From: CAG-698 sp964385755
Lineage (GTDB): Bacteria; Bacillota_I; Bacilli_A; ML615J-28; CAG-698
Assembly (NCBI GenBank): GCA_964385755.1
Contig: CAYLPZ010000001.1
Coordinates: 124,001 to 188,000, forward strand
Length of the DNA stretch: 64,000 nt
Reading direction: 5' to 3'
This document shows, piece after piece, positions 1 through 7,231 of the stretch (positions are counted from its first letter, which is position 1; the number at the start of each line of letters is the position of its first letter). Below the pieces are notes generated by a model, which saw only the letters and a list, made by a program, of their open reading frames with translations, was not told where the DNA came from and did not search any database. The position numbers and the translations under genes were made by a program.

Positions 1-131
1 TAAAATCCTGTTATTCTAAAATACCCTACAAGACAATCAAAAAAATCAGCATGTTTTAAAACATCCTTCATTCTATCCACCATTTTAACAGAATCGTTAT
101 TTGTAAATATTCTTAAATCACTTGTTGGCAT
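1..131 (-). CDS. N-terminal fragment of a PLD-like/helicase-related protein (runs off window)
   Basis: An open frame starts with ATG at 131 behind a strong ribosome site (AAAGGAG, 8 bases upstream) and runs off the left edge, so only 43 residues are visible. They contain the segment FFDCLVGYFRITGF. This resembles the start of helicase-related proteins whose N-terminus is a phospholipase D-like domain, in which a FD-LVGYF-SG motif follows a short helix. The gene follows the XRE regulator by one base, so the two are almost certainly cotranscribed and translationally coupled. Proteins of this kind often sit in defence islands. The family call rests on a short motif only and the helicase part is not visible; a PLD-only nuclease is equally possible. 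Confidence 0.45.
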   Translation of the reverse strand, partial: MPTSDLRIFTNNDSVKMVDRMKDVLKHADFFDCLVGYFRITGF

Positions 132-132
132 A

Positions 133-486
133 TTAATTATCTCCTTTAATTATATTTTTAATTTCATTAACTTGTTGCTCATTTAATTCATCAATTGTTG
201 AAGCAAATAATAAAGATACTTCTATTTGATTATTAGAGAGATTATCTAGCTCAATAATCATCTTTTTATTCGATATTAAAATAGAATTCTCTAATTGTTT
301 TTTTTCATCATCATTTAAATTTAATGCTTCAGATATTTTATTTACATATTCAAGTGGTATTTGTTTTTTTCCATTTTCTAATAAAGATAAAAAAGAAACA
401 CTCACATCAAGTTTATTTGCTAATGATTGAAGTGTAACATTTTTAACTTTTCTTATATTTTTCATAAACATTCCATAATCAAGCAT
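133..486 (-). CDS. XRE-family helix-turn-helix regulator
   Basis: This is a 117-residue protein. An N-terminal Cro/C1-type HTH spans roughly residues 8-60, with the helix-turn-helix pattern LQSLANKLDVSVSFLSLLENGK. The tail of about 55 residues is acidic and helical and may serve dimerisation. The start at 486 follows AAAGGTG with good spacing. It is the first gene of a two-gene unit with the PLD/helicase-like gene. A 17-bp palindrome sits over its own promoter region, which fits an autoregulating controller, as is common for small XRE proteins in restriction, toxin-antitoxin or defence cassettes. Its target is inferred, not known. Confidence 0.85.
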   Translation of the reverse strand: MLDYGMFMKNIRKVKNVTLQSLANKLDVSVSFLSLLENGKKQIPLEYVNKISEALNLNDDEKKQLENSILISNKKMIIELDNLSNNQIEVSLLFASTIDELNEQQVNEIKNIIKGDN

Positions 487-517
487 ACAATCACCTTTTT
501 TCGACTATCATAACCAT

Positions 518-548
518 ATTATAACATTTTTTTTACCAAAAAGGTAAA
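518..548 (-). promoter_or_regulatory. Promoter and palindromic operator of the XRE gene
   Basis: On the minus strand a perfect -10 box TATAAT lies at 523-518. A 17-bp perfect inverted repeat, TTTACC-5 bases-GGTAAA, spans 532-548 and covers the place where the -35 box should be (TTTACC at 548-543 would give 19-bp spacing). A dyad at this position is the expected binding site of a dimeric XRE repressor. The promoter is clear; the operator role is inferred. Confidence 0.6.
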
Positions 549-700
549 CATTATATTCTTTTATTTTTATCTCTATCCAATATAAAATAAATTATTTTAA
601 TATTCTAATATTAAAAGAATTAATCAATTTGCGAAAAAACAATTTTTCTATAGATTTTTGTAGACAATATATCTTTCACTTATGTATTAATATAAAAAAG

Positions 701-723
701 ACATTAAGAGAAACTCCTAATGT
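701..723 (-). terminator. Intrinsic terminator
   Basis: A 10-bp stem (one G-U pair) with a three-base loop is followed on the minus strand by CTTTTTT. It ends the transcription unit containing the broken PH-like gene. The stretch between this hairpin and the XRE promoter (549-700) shows nothing I can name. Confidence 0.75.
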
Positions 724-753
724 ACCATAAAGCAAGTTTATTCGATGATTGTT

Positions 754-1158
754 TTATTTTTTTAGTAATTTTTCTAAATCATCTTTATATCTTGTATTAA
801 TTAATATTTTCTTTTCTTTACAAAAAACAAGAAATTGATAAAATTCTGATTTTCTATATCTTTTACAATTATAGGTTTTTATATCTTAAAATTGAACTTC
901 AACGCTTTTAAATAAAGTTTTTAAAACTATTTTTTCATTAGTAACTACAACCTTATATTTATAAGAATATAGATATCCATAAAGAAAATAACAACCAACT
1001 AATATGAAAAATACTTCTCCTAAAATAAACTCAATAGTTTTAATATTGTTCCATATTAATACTAAAGGAAATAAGGCATCTAATACGAAGAATATTATCA
1101 TCGGATTCATCCATACTTTACTTTCTTTTACCATATCATCTTTAATAATAATATCCAT
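754..1158 (-). pseudogene. Small PH-like membrane protein, interrupted by in-frame TAA
   Basis: ATG at 1158 follows GTGGAGG; the GTG at 1170 is part of that ribosome site. The first 90 codons give two hydrophobic segments (about residues 20-40 and 48-68) and the start of a PH-like strand set (YKVVVTNEKIVL). A TAA stop lies at 886-888. The same frame then continues for 43 further codons with plausible PH-like sequence (DIKTYNCKRYRKSEFYQF) to a second TAA at 754-756, just before a terminator. The natural reading is a bacterial PH-domain membrane protein of about 134 residues broken by one nonsense change. It sits directly behind the RHS tail, where immunity or orphan immunity genes usually sit. 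The immunity role is inference only. Confidence 0.6.
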
Positions 1159-1169
1159 AAAAACCTCCA

Positions 1170-1448
1170 CTAATTAAATATGTATATTAGAACAACAACA
1201 CATACAGCAGTAGCTGCCACCGCTCTTGCACCTGGCATAGGTATTGCAGCAATTACTCCACATGCGGCATACGCTAATGCTAATGTTCCCAAACATATAC
1301 TAACAGTTGTTTCATTAATACTTTCATAATCTAAATACACAAGACTATCAGGACTTATAAAGATACAAAGCTTAGGCGAATAATACCTAGACTTACAATA
1401 GTATAATCCACTCTCGACTGGACTATTACGAGTATCCTCGTTTAAAAA
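1170..1448 (-). pseudogene. RHS core remnant (3' part)
   Basis: Translating the minus strand between the DUF1016 stop and the TAG at 1170-1172 gives the RHS-repeat-associated core signature: ESGLYYCKSRYYSPKL, then ISPDSLVYLDYESIN. A hydrophobic stretch with LALAYAACGVIAAIP and VCVVVLIYIFN follows. There is no start codon or ribosome site of its own. After YESIN the expected GLNLY...NNPV segment is missing, so the tail is deleted or recombined. It is the downstream part of the RHS gene whose upstream part lies at 3132-3460. No recognisable toxin domain remains. Confidence 0.7.
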
Positions 1449-2453
1449 TTATATTTCTTTTTTAACAATAGTAATTAACTCTTCAATTGAAGGTAATTCG
1501 TTTTGTAAGTTTTCTGGTAAGTAATCTTTAATTCTATATTCACTTACTCCCATTGGTTTATTCATATCTCTTAGAGTATATTCAGCAATGACATTATTTT
1601 TATGTCTACATAGTAATAAACCAATTGTTGGATTATCATTTTTTTCTTTAACTTGTTCATCAATAGCTGTTAAGTAAAAACTTAACTTACCAGCATATTC
1701 AGGTTTAAATTCACCAACTTTAAGTTCTATAACAACATAACATTTTAATTTAATATTATAGAATAATAAATCAATATAATAGTCTTCACCAGCTACTTCT
1801 AAATGATATTGATGACCTACAAAGGCAAAGCCCTTACCTAATTCGAGTAAAACTTTAGTTATATTATTAATCAAAGCATCTTCTAAGTCTTTTTCCACTG
1901 CGTCCTCTTTTAATTCAATAAAATCAAACACATAAGGATCTTTCATGGTTTCTAATGCTAATTCACTTTGTGGACTAGAAAGTTTTGTAGGAAAATTTGA
2001 AACTTTCTTTTGCTCTAATTGACGTGCATAAAGATTAGTATCAATTTGATGAGCTAGTACATTTACTGACCAACCATTTTCAATAGTTTTATTAATATAC
2101 CAAATTCTTTGTTCTTGAGATTTTACTCTTAAAATTTCCAAATTATGGCTCCACGGAATTTGGACAGACGGCGTCTGGCCAATTTCAACTTCTGAATATT
2201 CTCGATAAAATTTAGCCATATTTTTAAGATTTGAAACAGAAAAACCTTTTGAAGATGGAAACTCTCTTATTATATCAGATGATAAATTTCTTAAAAATTT
2301 ACTTCCCCAAGTGCTATTTTCATTAATCACTTTTCCAATGTTCCAATATAGAATTAACATTTCTTTATTAGCATTTAAAATTGCTCTATGTCGTGCACTT
2401 CTAATTTGATCTTTAATGTTTTCTACTACAGTTACATAACTTTTATCTATCAT
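1449..2453 (-). CDS. DUF1016 / YhcG-type PD-(D/E)XK nuclease domain protein
   Basis: This is a 334-residue protein with the DUF1016 layout: an N-terminal winged-helix domain (about residues 5-145) and a C-terminal PD-(D/E)XK nuclease-like domain (about 175-330). The nuclease core is visible as YYIDLLFYN, then CYVVIELKVGEFKPEYAGK, giving the D and E-x-K catalytic set. The start is ATG at 2453 after GAGAAAGGAGG; the TTG further upstream is within the ribosome site. Members are linked to mobile DNA and restriction loci. The gene is intact although everything around it (RHS pieces, recombinase) is decayed, which suggests recent arrival or selection. Its function is not established by the sequence. 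Confidence 0.9.
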   Translation of the reverse strand: MIDKSYVTVVENIKDQIRSARHRAILNANKEMLILYWNIGKVINENSTWGSKFLRNLSSDIIREFPSSKGFSVSNLKNMAKFYREYSEVEIGQTPSVQIPWSHNLEILRVKSQEQRIWYINKTIENGWSVNVLAHQIDTNLYARQLEQKKVSNFPTKLSSPQSELALETMKDPYVFDFIELKEDAVEKDLEDALINNITKVLLELGKGFAFVGHQYHLEVAGEDYYIDLLFYNIKLKCYVVIELKVGEFKPEYAGKLSFYLTAIDEQVKEKNDNPTIGLLLCRHKNNVIAEYTLRDMNKPMGVSEYRIKDYLPENLQNELPSIEELITIVKKEI

Positions 2454-2474
2454 TACTGCTACCTCCTTTCTCAA

Positions 2475-3118
2475 TTAACCTATAAACTTATAGATAATCT
2501 TAATTTCTCTAAATTTTGTACCATTAATAACTTTCAAATGACTTACTGTTATATGTGATATTAAATTATTAATGATTTCAAAAGTCAACTCATCAAAGTC
2601 AATATACTTTCTTGCTATTCGCTTGAATGTTTAAATATTAGCTTCCGACTTATTCTCCTGAGTAAGTTTACTTTCAATTTCTATTAGTTGTGAATTTAAC
2701 TTTTTTGTTCATCTTGATACTTATCTAACATTTTTTGATAGTTACTTCCACTTAGTTTTTCTTCTACTAAATCTTCATATAATCTAATGATGATTGAGTC
2801 GATTGTATTTACTCTAGTAACTATTTTATTTTTCGCAATAACTAATTCTTTAATGTGTTCATCAGTATCAACTAAATAAGTTTGGATGGTTATGTCTAGA
2901 TGGTCTTTGTCTATGTTTTATTAATTCTTGAACATGTTCAAAGTCACTTCTAGATATAATTGGTTCATGTGTATTTCTTACTATGATATGTTCTTCTTTA
3001 GGAGCTTTTGTGCATTTCTTGGTTTTATAGTTTTTTACTTCGTATTAATGATTTTCCATATCACCAACATAGACCATATCTCTCATGATTGCCCCTACAG
3101 TTACAGTGTTCCAAGATT
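2475..3118 (-). pseudogene. Large serine recombinase, C-terminal remnant with several disruptions
   Basis: Conceptual translation of the minus strand, allowing stops and frameshifts, gives recognisable pieces of a Tn4451/TndX-like large serine recombinase. In order these are TVGAIMRDMVYVGDMEN (recombinase domain), KAPKEEHIIVRNTHEPIISR, and a coiled-coil with ARKYIDFDELT and ISHITVSHLKV at the DUF4368-like end. Stops occur after MENH, after HPNLF and after SEANI, and a frameshift follows YQDEQK. The catalytic N-terminal half is absent. The end abuts the ribosome site of the DUF1016 gene, so the two probably arrived together. Confidence 0.75.
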
Positions 3119-3131
3119 AAATATAGCGGTT

Positions 3132-3460
3132 TTATTGATGAAGATAATCTTCTCCTAATATTATATCTTTATTAAAATAATAATTTACAGTTTTTGTTAA
3201 TATAAACATTCCTGTAATATTTTCTTCAATTTTCTTTTTATAACGAATACCTTGATAATTATATGAATAATCATATTTATAACTATGTATGTAGCTTTCA
3301 TCTTGTGCTCTTTCAATATATTCATAACAACTCATTAAGTTTCTAGAGTTATAACTAAATGTAACATCATTATGGAAAATTATATTACCATAAGAATCAT
3401 AATTTATTTTTTCTAGTATATAATTATTATTGATATTTGTCAAATTACTATTATTTAATT
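3132..3460 (-). pseudogene. RHS repeat remnant (5' part)
   Basis: This open segment has clear RHS/YD-repeat character: INYDSYGNIIFHNDVTFSYN, then YDYSYNYQGIRYKKK, then NYYFNKDIILGED. Such pieces precede the RHS core in Firmicutes wall-associated or secreted RHS proteins. There is no plausible start codon, and the frame opens just after the terminator of the upstream aminotransferase, so the 5' part of the gene has been lost. It ends abruptly at 3132, at the junction with the recombinase remnant. About 60-80 residues are missing between this piece and the core piece at 1170-1448. Confidence 0.75.
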
Positions 3461-3465
3461 AAAAA

Positions 3466-3489
3466 ATGAACTTAGAAACCTAAGTTCAT
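3466..3489 (-). terminator. Intrinsic terminator of the aminotransferase gene
   Basis: A perfect 10-bp stem (ATGAACTTAG paired with CTAAGTTCAT) with a four-base loop is followed on the minus strand by five Ts. It lies 8 bases beyond the aminotransferase stop. Confidence 0.85.
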
Positions 3490-3496
3490 ATTTAAT

Positions 3497-4741
3497 TTAT
3501 TTTGCATCGATATAATCGATAACATCTTTAATTTTCTTAGCTAAACCATATACATCCTTTTCAGGTAATGAACAAATAGCTACACGTACACTTCCTTGTG
3601 TTGGTAATAAATATATCTTACGATTCTTTAGTTCCGCAATTACCTCATCATTATTTTTACAAGGAATTGTAATAAAGAAACCACTCATGTATGGATAATG
3701 ATATAAGCCTATCTCTTTTGCTTCTTTTACGAAGACACTACTACGTTTGTCTAGTTCTTTTATAACTAAAGCAATCTCACTATTTAATCTATTTGTAAGT
3801 TCTTGTGATTTATTTACTTTACAAACCAAACTTACCATACCCTTATTACAGTTACTCCAAGTGTTACGAGCTGTATAGTTCGCCGCATTAAATAGTTCTT
3901 CTGCTGCTTTTTTGTCTTTACAACAAATTACTTGACCGCCTAAACGTTGACCATAAATAAAATATGTTTTCGAGAAACTTACACAAACAGAAATTAAAAC
4001 ATTTTCATTAGCCTTAGTGAAAAGAGTTAATTTCTTTCTTGTTTCATGCATACCTTCAACAGCCATATCCATATATGCACAGTCATAAATCATAACGCAA
4101 GGAACTTTTGTGCTGTTTAAATAATCAATTAGATCTTCTAATTCTTTTGGTGTCATTGAATAACCTGTTGGGTTATTACAAGGATCATTTAAGAAGAATA
4201 CTAATTTTCCTTGTTTTTCAATTATCTTATTGGCTTTTTCAATAAATCCTTCTAAATTAAATCCATCTTTATCATTAAATAAGAAATACTCTTCTACATT
4301 TATTCCACGATGTTTCGCAATACCAATATATGGTCCCCAACAAGGTGTAGGAATAAGTAAAGTCTCACCTGGATCTAAACAGTTGTAACAACCACTTACA
4401 AGTGCTCCAGTGCCACCAGGAGTAGGAATTGAATATAAATACATTTTATCTTCAATTTCTTTACGATATTCTTTAAATAAATGATTACAAACAGCTTCAT
4501 GGAATTCTTTTCCACCATCACTTGTTGAATATAAATATACTTCTTCATCCTTTAAATCTTTAAAAGTATCTTTTACAACTTGATGAGTATGAAAAGAACC
4601 ATCTTCATAATAAAAAGTACCTAAAGTACCATCTATAATAGAAGGATCAAGTTTCTTTGCGGCTTTAGCTTCAGAAGAAATTTGGAATCCATCACTTTTT
4701 AACACTTTTCCTGCAGAATGTTTTGCTAATAATTGACTCAT
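3497..4741 (-). CDS. Class I aspartate/aromatic aminotransferase (AspC/TyrB-like)
   Basis: This is a 414-residue PLP-dependent fold-type I aminotransferase. Visible motifs are TPGGTGAL (cofactor phosphate region), NDPCNNPTGY (the Asn of the N-P-T-G loop), YDCAYMDM (the Asp that contacts the pyridine nitrogen), and SFSKTYFIYGQRLG, where the Lys is the Schiff-base residue. The SFSK plus YG-R-G pattern is closer to the AspC/TyrB subgroup than to the AAT-Igamma type. It probably moves amino groups between aspartate or aromatic amino acids and 2-oxoglutarate. It is monocistronic, with its own extended -10 promoter, a cre-like site upstream and a strong terminator downstream. The substrate cannot be fixed from sequence. 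Confidence 0.88.
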   Translation of the reverse strand: MSQLLAKHSAGKVLKSDGFQISSEAKAAKKLDPSIIDGTLGTFYYEDGSFHTHQVVKDTFKDLKDEEVYLYSTSDGGKEFHEAVCNHLFKEYRKEIEDKMYLYSIPTPGGTGALVSGCYNCLDPGETLLIPTPCWGPYIGIAKHRGINVEEYFLFNDKDGFNLEGFIEKANKIIEKQGKLVFFLNDPCNNPTGYSMTPKELEDLIDYLNSTKVPCVMIYDCAYMDMAVEGMHETRKKLTLFTKANENVLISVCVSFSKTYFIYGQRLGGQVICCKDKKAAEELFNAANYTARNTWSNCNKGMVSLVCKVNKSQELTNRLNSEIALVIKELDKRSSVFVKEAKEIGLYHYPYMSGFFITIPCKNNDEVIAELKNRKIYLLPTQGSVRVAICSLPEKDVYGLAKKIKDVIDYIDAK

Positions 4742-4772
4742 AATTATAATCCTTTCATTTTAACATATTATA

Positions 4773-4781
4773 ATTATACCA
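4773..4781 (-). promoter_or_regulatory. Extended -10 promoter of the aminotransferase gene
   Basis: The minus strand reads TGGTATAAT (extended -10), 32 bases upstream of the start codon, with only a weak -35. A promoter dependent on an activator or on the extended -10 element would fit. Confidence 0.6.
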
Positions 4782-4813
4782 CTATTAATCAAATAATAAA
4801 AGATGAAAATAAA

Positions 4814-4827
4814 TGTAAACGTTCACA
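4814..4827. promoter_or_regulatory. cre-like site (candidate CcpA operator)
   Basis: TGTAAACGTTCACA matches the catabolite-responsive element consensus TGWAARCGYTWNCW at 13 of 14 positions. It lies about 36 bases upstream of the -10 box, just upstream of the -35 region. That is a position from which CcpA tends to activate rather than block. No CcpA gene is in view, so this remains a candidate. Confidence 0.5.
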
Positions 4828-4840
4828 ATCAATGCACATT

Positions 4841-4859
4841 TGTTCATAAAAAATGAACA
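4841..4859. repeat. 19-bp inverted repeat upstream of the aminotransferase
   Basis: TGTTCAT and ATGAACA flank five As as a perfect inverted repeat between the stop of the YsxE-like gene and the aminotransferase promoter. A run of Ts does not follow on the minus strand, so it is a poor terminator. It may be an operator. Confidence 0.45.
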
Positions 4860-4877
4860 AAAACAAACATTTGTTTA

Positions 4878-5813
4878 TTATTTTACATTTTCACTTTCTA
4901 AACCGAATTCCTTACAGAATAAATTTAGTTTACTTGCAGTATAGCTAAAATTTTGACTAGTTAAATAATCTTTATTCATAATTTTCATTCCTTTAATATA
5001 ATATAGCATTACCAAAAAACAAAAATAATCAAAATAGAAAGAATCATCATAGTTTTTAAAGTAATTACCAAATATTTCTTTCTTATTTACATTGACATCT
5101 TCACATTCTATATAAAGTTTTGCTAAGTCAATGGAAGCGATTCCGATTTTAGCTTTTTCAAAACTTGTTAATAATTCTGTATTATCTGTTATCAATAAAT
5201 GATCAAGTTTTGGATTGTTATGCACTAAGCAATAATAAACACTCTTTCTTTCCTTAACATAAGAAATAATCTTTTTATTTAAATAAGCTAGTTTTTCTTT
5301 AGCATCTAAAATATAATGATAGTTTTTAAGGATTAATATGCTTTCTTCATCATATATACCTTCTTCAACACTTCTAACTAACACCTCAATACTACTAAAT
5401 TTGTAATCTAAATAATCAAATATTTCTTTAAATTTATATTTTGAAGTTTTCGGATCTAACTTTTTTTCAAACTGCGTTTGCATATGTAATAAATAAAGAT
5501 TATCAATCATTTTCTTCATTTTAAGTTCATATAACAAACGATGTTTTTCTTGTTTTAATGTTAAATAGTATGGATTATTATGATTATATTCAACAAAGTC
5601 ATTTTCATTATTCTTAATAGGATATAAGACATTACTAACCTTTAACGACTCAAGAAACTTATATTTTTGATCCATATCATAAAGTGTTTGTTTACGATAA
5701 TAAACCTTATCACTATCATCTTTTATGATTGCAACTTTTTCAGTTAGATTAGTTACATTATCACTTCTTATGCCATAACCTTTGAAGAGAGATTTGTTAA
5801 AATCATCTTTCAT
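4878..5813 (-). CDS. CotS/YsxE-like kinase-fold protein (probable spore coat protein homologue)
   Basis: This is a 311-residue protein with the aminoglycoside-phosphotransferase-like kinase fold as used in CotS-family proteins. A stretch YYCLVHNNPKLDHLLIT corresponds to the HGD-x-x-x-x-N catalytic loop, and IASIDLAKLY corresponds to the segment after the metal-binding Asp. The catalytic Asp is replaced (HNN instead of HGD), so phosphotransfer is doubtful. It starts 16 bases after the SpoVID-like gene and shares its transcript. In Bacillus subtilis ysxE follows spoVID in the same way, downstream of ysxC/engB. The call rests on this gene order plus the weak fold pattern; a diverged choline/aminoglycoside kinase relative is the alternative. 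Confidence 0.6.
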   Translation of the reverse strand: MKDDFNKSLFKGYGIRSDNVTNLTEKVAIIKDDSDKVYYRKQTLYDMDQKYKFLESLKVSNVLYPIKNNENDFVEYNHNNPYYLTLKQEKHRLLYELKMKKMIDNLYLLHMQTQFEKKLDPKTSKYKFKEIFDYLDYKFSSIEVLVRSVEEGIYDEESILILKNYHYILDAKEKLAYLNKKIISYVKERKSVYYCLVHNNPKLDHLLITDNTELLTSFEKAKIGIASIDLAKLYIECEDVNVNKKEIFGNYFKNYDDSFYFDYFCFLVMLYYIKGMKIMNKDYLTSQNFSYTASKLNLFCKEFGLESENVK

Positions 5814-5829
5814 TGTAAATCAATTCTTT

Positions 5830-6525
5830 CTATTTTTCCTCGATGATTATACGTTTCTTATTTATATAATCTTTATTCAACTTGTTACCATATATATTAT
5901 TAATGCCAACTTGTTCATTTTTTACAATCCTATCTATTTCACTTTCACTTGTAATATAAAAGACATTAATTTTTTGTGTTCTTTCTTTTATTCTTGTGAA
6001 AGATACTTTATTACTTTCATTATTATTCACAACACTAATATTATTTTCTACTATAATATTTTCTTTTGTCTGACTATTGTCTATATTTTTTTCATTATTA
6101 TTATTTCGTTCAAATATATCATCAAGTAGTTCTTCATATTTATTTGTAATTTCTTCTTCTATTTTGCTTTCATTTTCTATGATTGTTTCTTTAAATTCTT
6201 TTTCATCTTCAATATATTCATCATATTCTACTTTAATATCAAAATGGCATTCTATTCCACTATGAACAATCTCAAATGTCTTGAGATTAATAATTTCTAC
6301 TTTTCTTACTTGATAATGGTCATTTGTAAACATTATAGTAAAAGGTTCTTCTTTTGAAAAGTCATAACTGTTATCTTCCTTGTCATGGTAACTTCCAGTT
6401 ATTTCAACTAAACCTTCTAGTTTTTTGTTCTCTAAGTTGTAATTCTTTATTATTCCTCTTACATAAGTTACATATTCGAAATTATCAACTAATATTTGCG
6501 TGTTACACTTAATTATCATTTCCAC
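5830..6525 (-). CDS. SpoVID-like protein with C-terminal LysM-like domain
   Basis: This is a 231-residue protein in three parts: a beta-rich N-terminal domain (about 1-115), a Glu/Asn-rich low-complexity linker (about 116-175), and a C-terminal stretch (about 188-231) that reads like a degenerate LysM (VFYITSESEIDRIVKNEQVG then YINKKRIIIEE). SpoVID of Bacillus, the coat-encasement morphogen, has the same order: beta domain, acidic linker, LysM. It lies between engB and a YsxE-like gene, as in B. subtilis. No signal peptide is present, in keeping with a mother-cell cytoplasmic coat protein. The start is probably GTG at 6525 after AAGGAT; ATG at 6519 is an alternative. The identity is inferred from architecture and context, since sequence similarity is weak. 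Confidence 0.5.
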   Translation of the reverse strand: MEMIIKCNTQILVDNFEYVTYVRGIIKNYNLENKKLEGLVEITGSYHDKEDNSYDFSKEEPFTIMFTNDHYQVRKVEIINLKTFEIVHSGIECHFDIKVEYDEYIEDEKEFKETIIENESKIEEEITNKYEELLDDIFERNNNNEKNIDNSQTKENIIVENNISVVNNNESNKVSFTRIKERTQKINVFYITSESEIDRIVKNEQVGINNIYGNKLNKDYINKKRIIIEEK

Positions 6526-6585
6526 TTTTCCACATCCTTACTATTATCATTATAGAGAAAAAAATCAATTATATGATAAAAAAAT

Positions 6586-6604
6586 CTAAGTATTACACTT
6601 AGAC
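6586..6604 (-). terminator. Intrinsic terminator of engB
   Basis: A perfect 7-bp stem (TCTAAGT/ACTTAGA) with a five-base loop and five Ts on the minus strand lies just after the engB stop. It separates engB from the SpoVID-like gene. Confidence 0.75.
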
Positions 6605-6617
6605 TTTTAAATACAAA

Positions 6618-7196
6618 CTATAAATATGAAGAAAGCAAATTAATAAGTTTATCAAAACCTATTTTCTTTTCTGATGATGTGAAAATTGTCTCTTTTTCAG
6701 TTATATTTAATTTATTAAATATATTTTTCTTTCTTTCAGTTAGTTTTGTTGTACCAACCTTATCTTGTTTTGTGCATAAAACCATTGTAGGAATATGATA
6801 GTATTTTAAATAATCAAACATAAGGATATCATCTTTTGTTGGACCAACTAAAGTATCAACTAATAAAAAAGCAACTTTAAGGTTAGGATTATTCATAAGA
6901 TACTCTTCAATATATGTTCCATAATCTATTCTTTCACCATAAGTACGTGAAGCATAACCATATCCTGGTGCGTCTACGAGATAGAATTTATTATCAATGA
7001 TAAAAAAGTTCATTGTTCTTGTCTTTCCAGGTTTTGATGATGTCTTTGCAAGCATCTTTCTTCCTGTTAGTGCATTAATAAGTGAACTTTTTCCGACATT
7101 ACTTCTACCTAAAAAAACAAACTCAGGTAAGTTATTAGTATTTGGATATTGACTTTTCTTTACAGCACTTATTACATATTCACATACATCAAACAT
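6618..7196 (-). CDS. engB: Ribosome biogenesis GTPase EngB (YsxC)
   Basis: This 192-residue TRAFAC GTPase has the usual length. The motifs are G1 GRSNVGKSS, G2/switch region KTSSKPGKTRTMNFF, G3 DAPGYG and G4 TKQDK. EngB acts in late 50S subunit assembly in the cytoplasm. It starts at 7196 behind AAAGGATAAAG, follows rnpB and has its own terminator. The neighbourhood pnp-rnpB-engB-spoVID-like is partly conserved with Bacillus. Confidence 0.97.
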   Translation of the reverse strand: MFDVCEYVISAVKKSQYPNTNNLPEFVFLGRSNVGKSSLINALTGRKMLAKTSSKPGKTRTMNFFIIDNKFYLVDAPGYGYASRTYGERIDYGTYIEEYLMNNPNLKVAFLLVDTLVGPTKDDILMFDYLKYYHIPTMVLCTKQDKVGTTKLTERKKNIFNKLNITEKETIFTSSEKKIGFDKLINLLSSYL

Positions 7197-7231
7197 ATCT
7201 TTATCCTTTCCTTAGAGTAATAATTATTAAA

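Noticed and set aside
2928..3158. Plus-strand open frame over the recombinase remnant
   Set aside because: The minus strand reads clear serine recombinase text; the plus frame has no ribosome site and no family-like sequence.
4841..4859. Terminator of the YsxE-like gene
   Set aside because: The stem is perfect but is followed by AATGTGCATT and not by a T run on the minus strand, so it is listed as an inverted repeat only.
5782..6265. Plus-strand frames rich in Ile, Phe and Ser opposite the SpoVID-like gene
   Set aside because: They are the complement of Glu/Asn/Lys-rich coding DNA, with no ribosome site or recognisable family.
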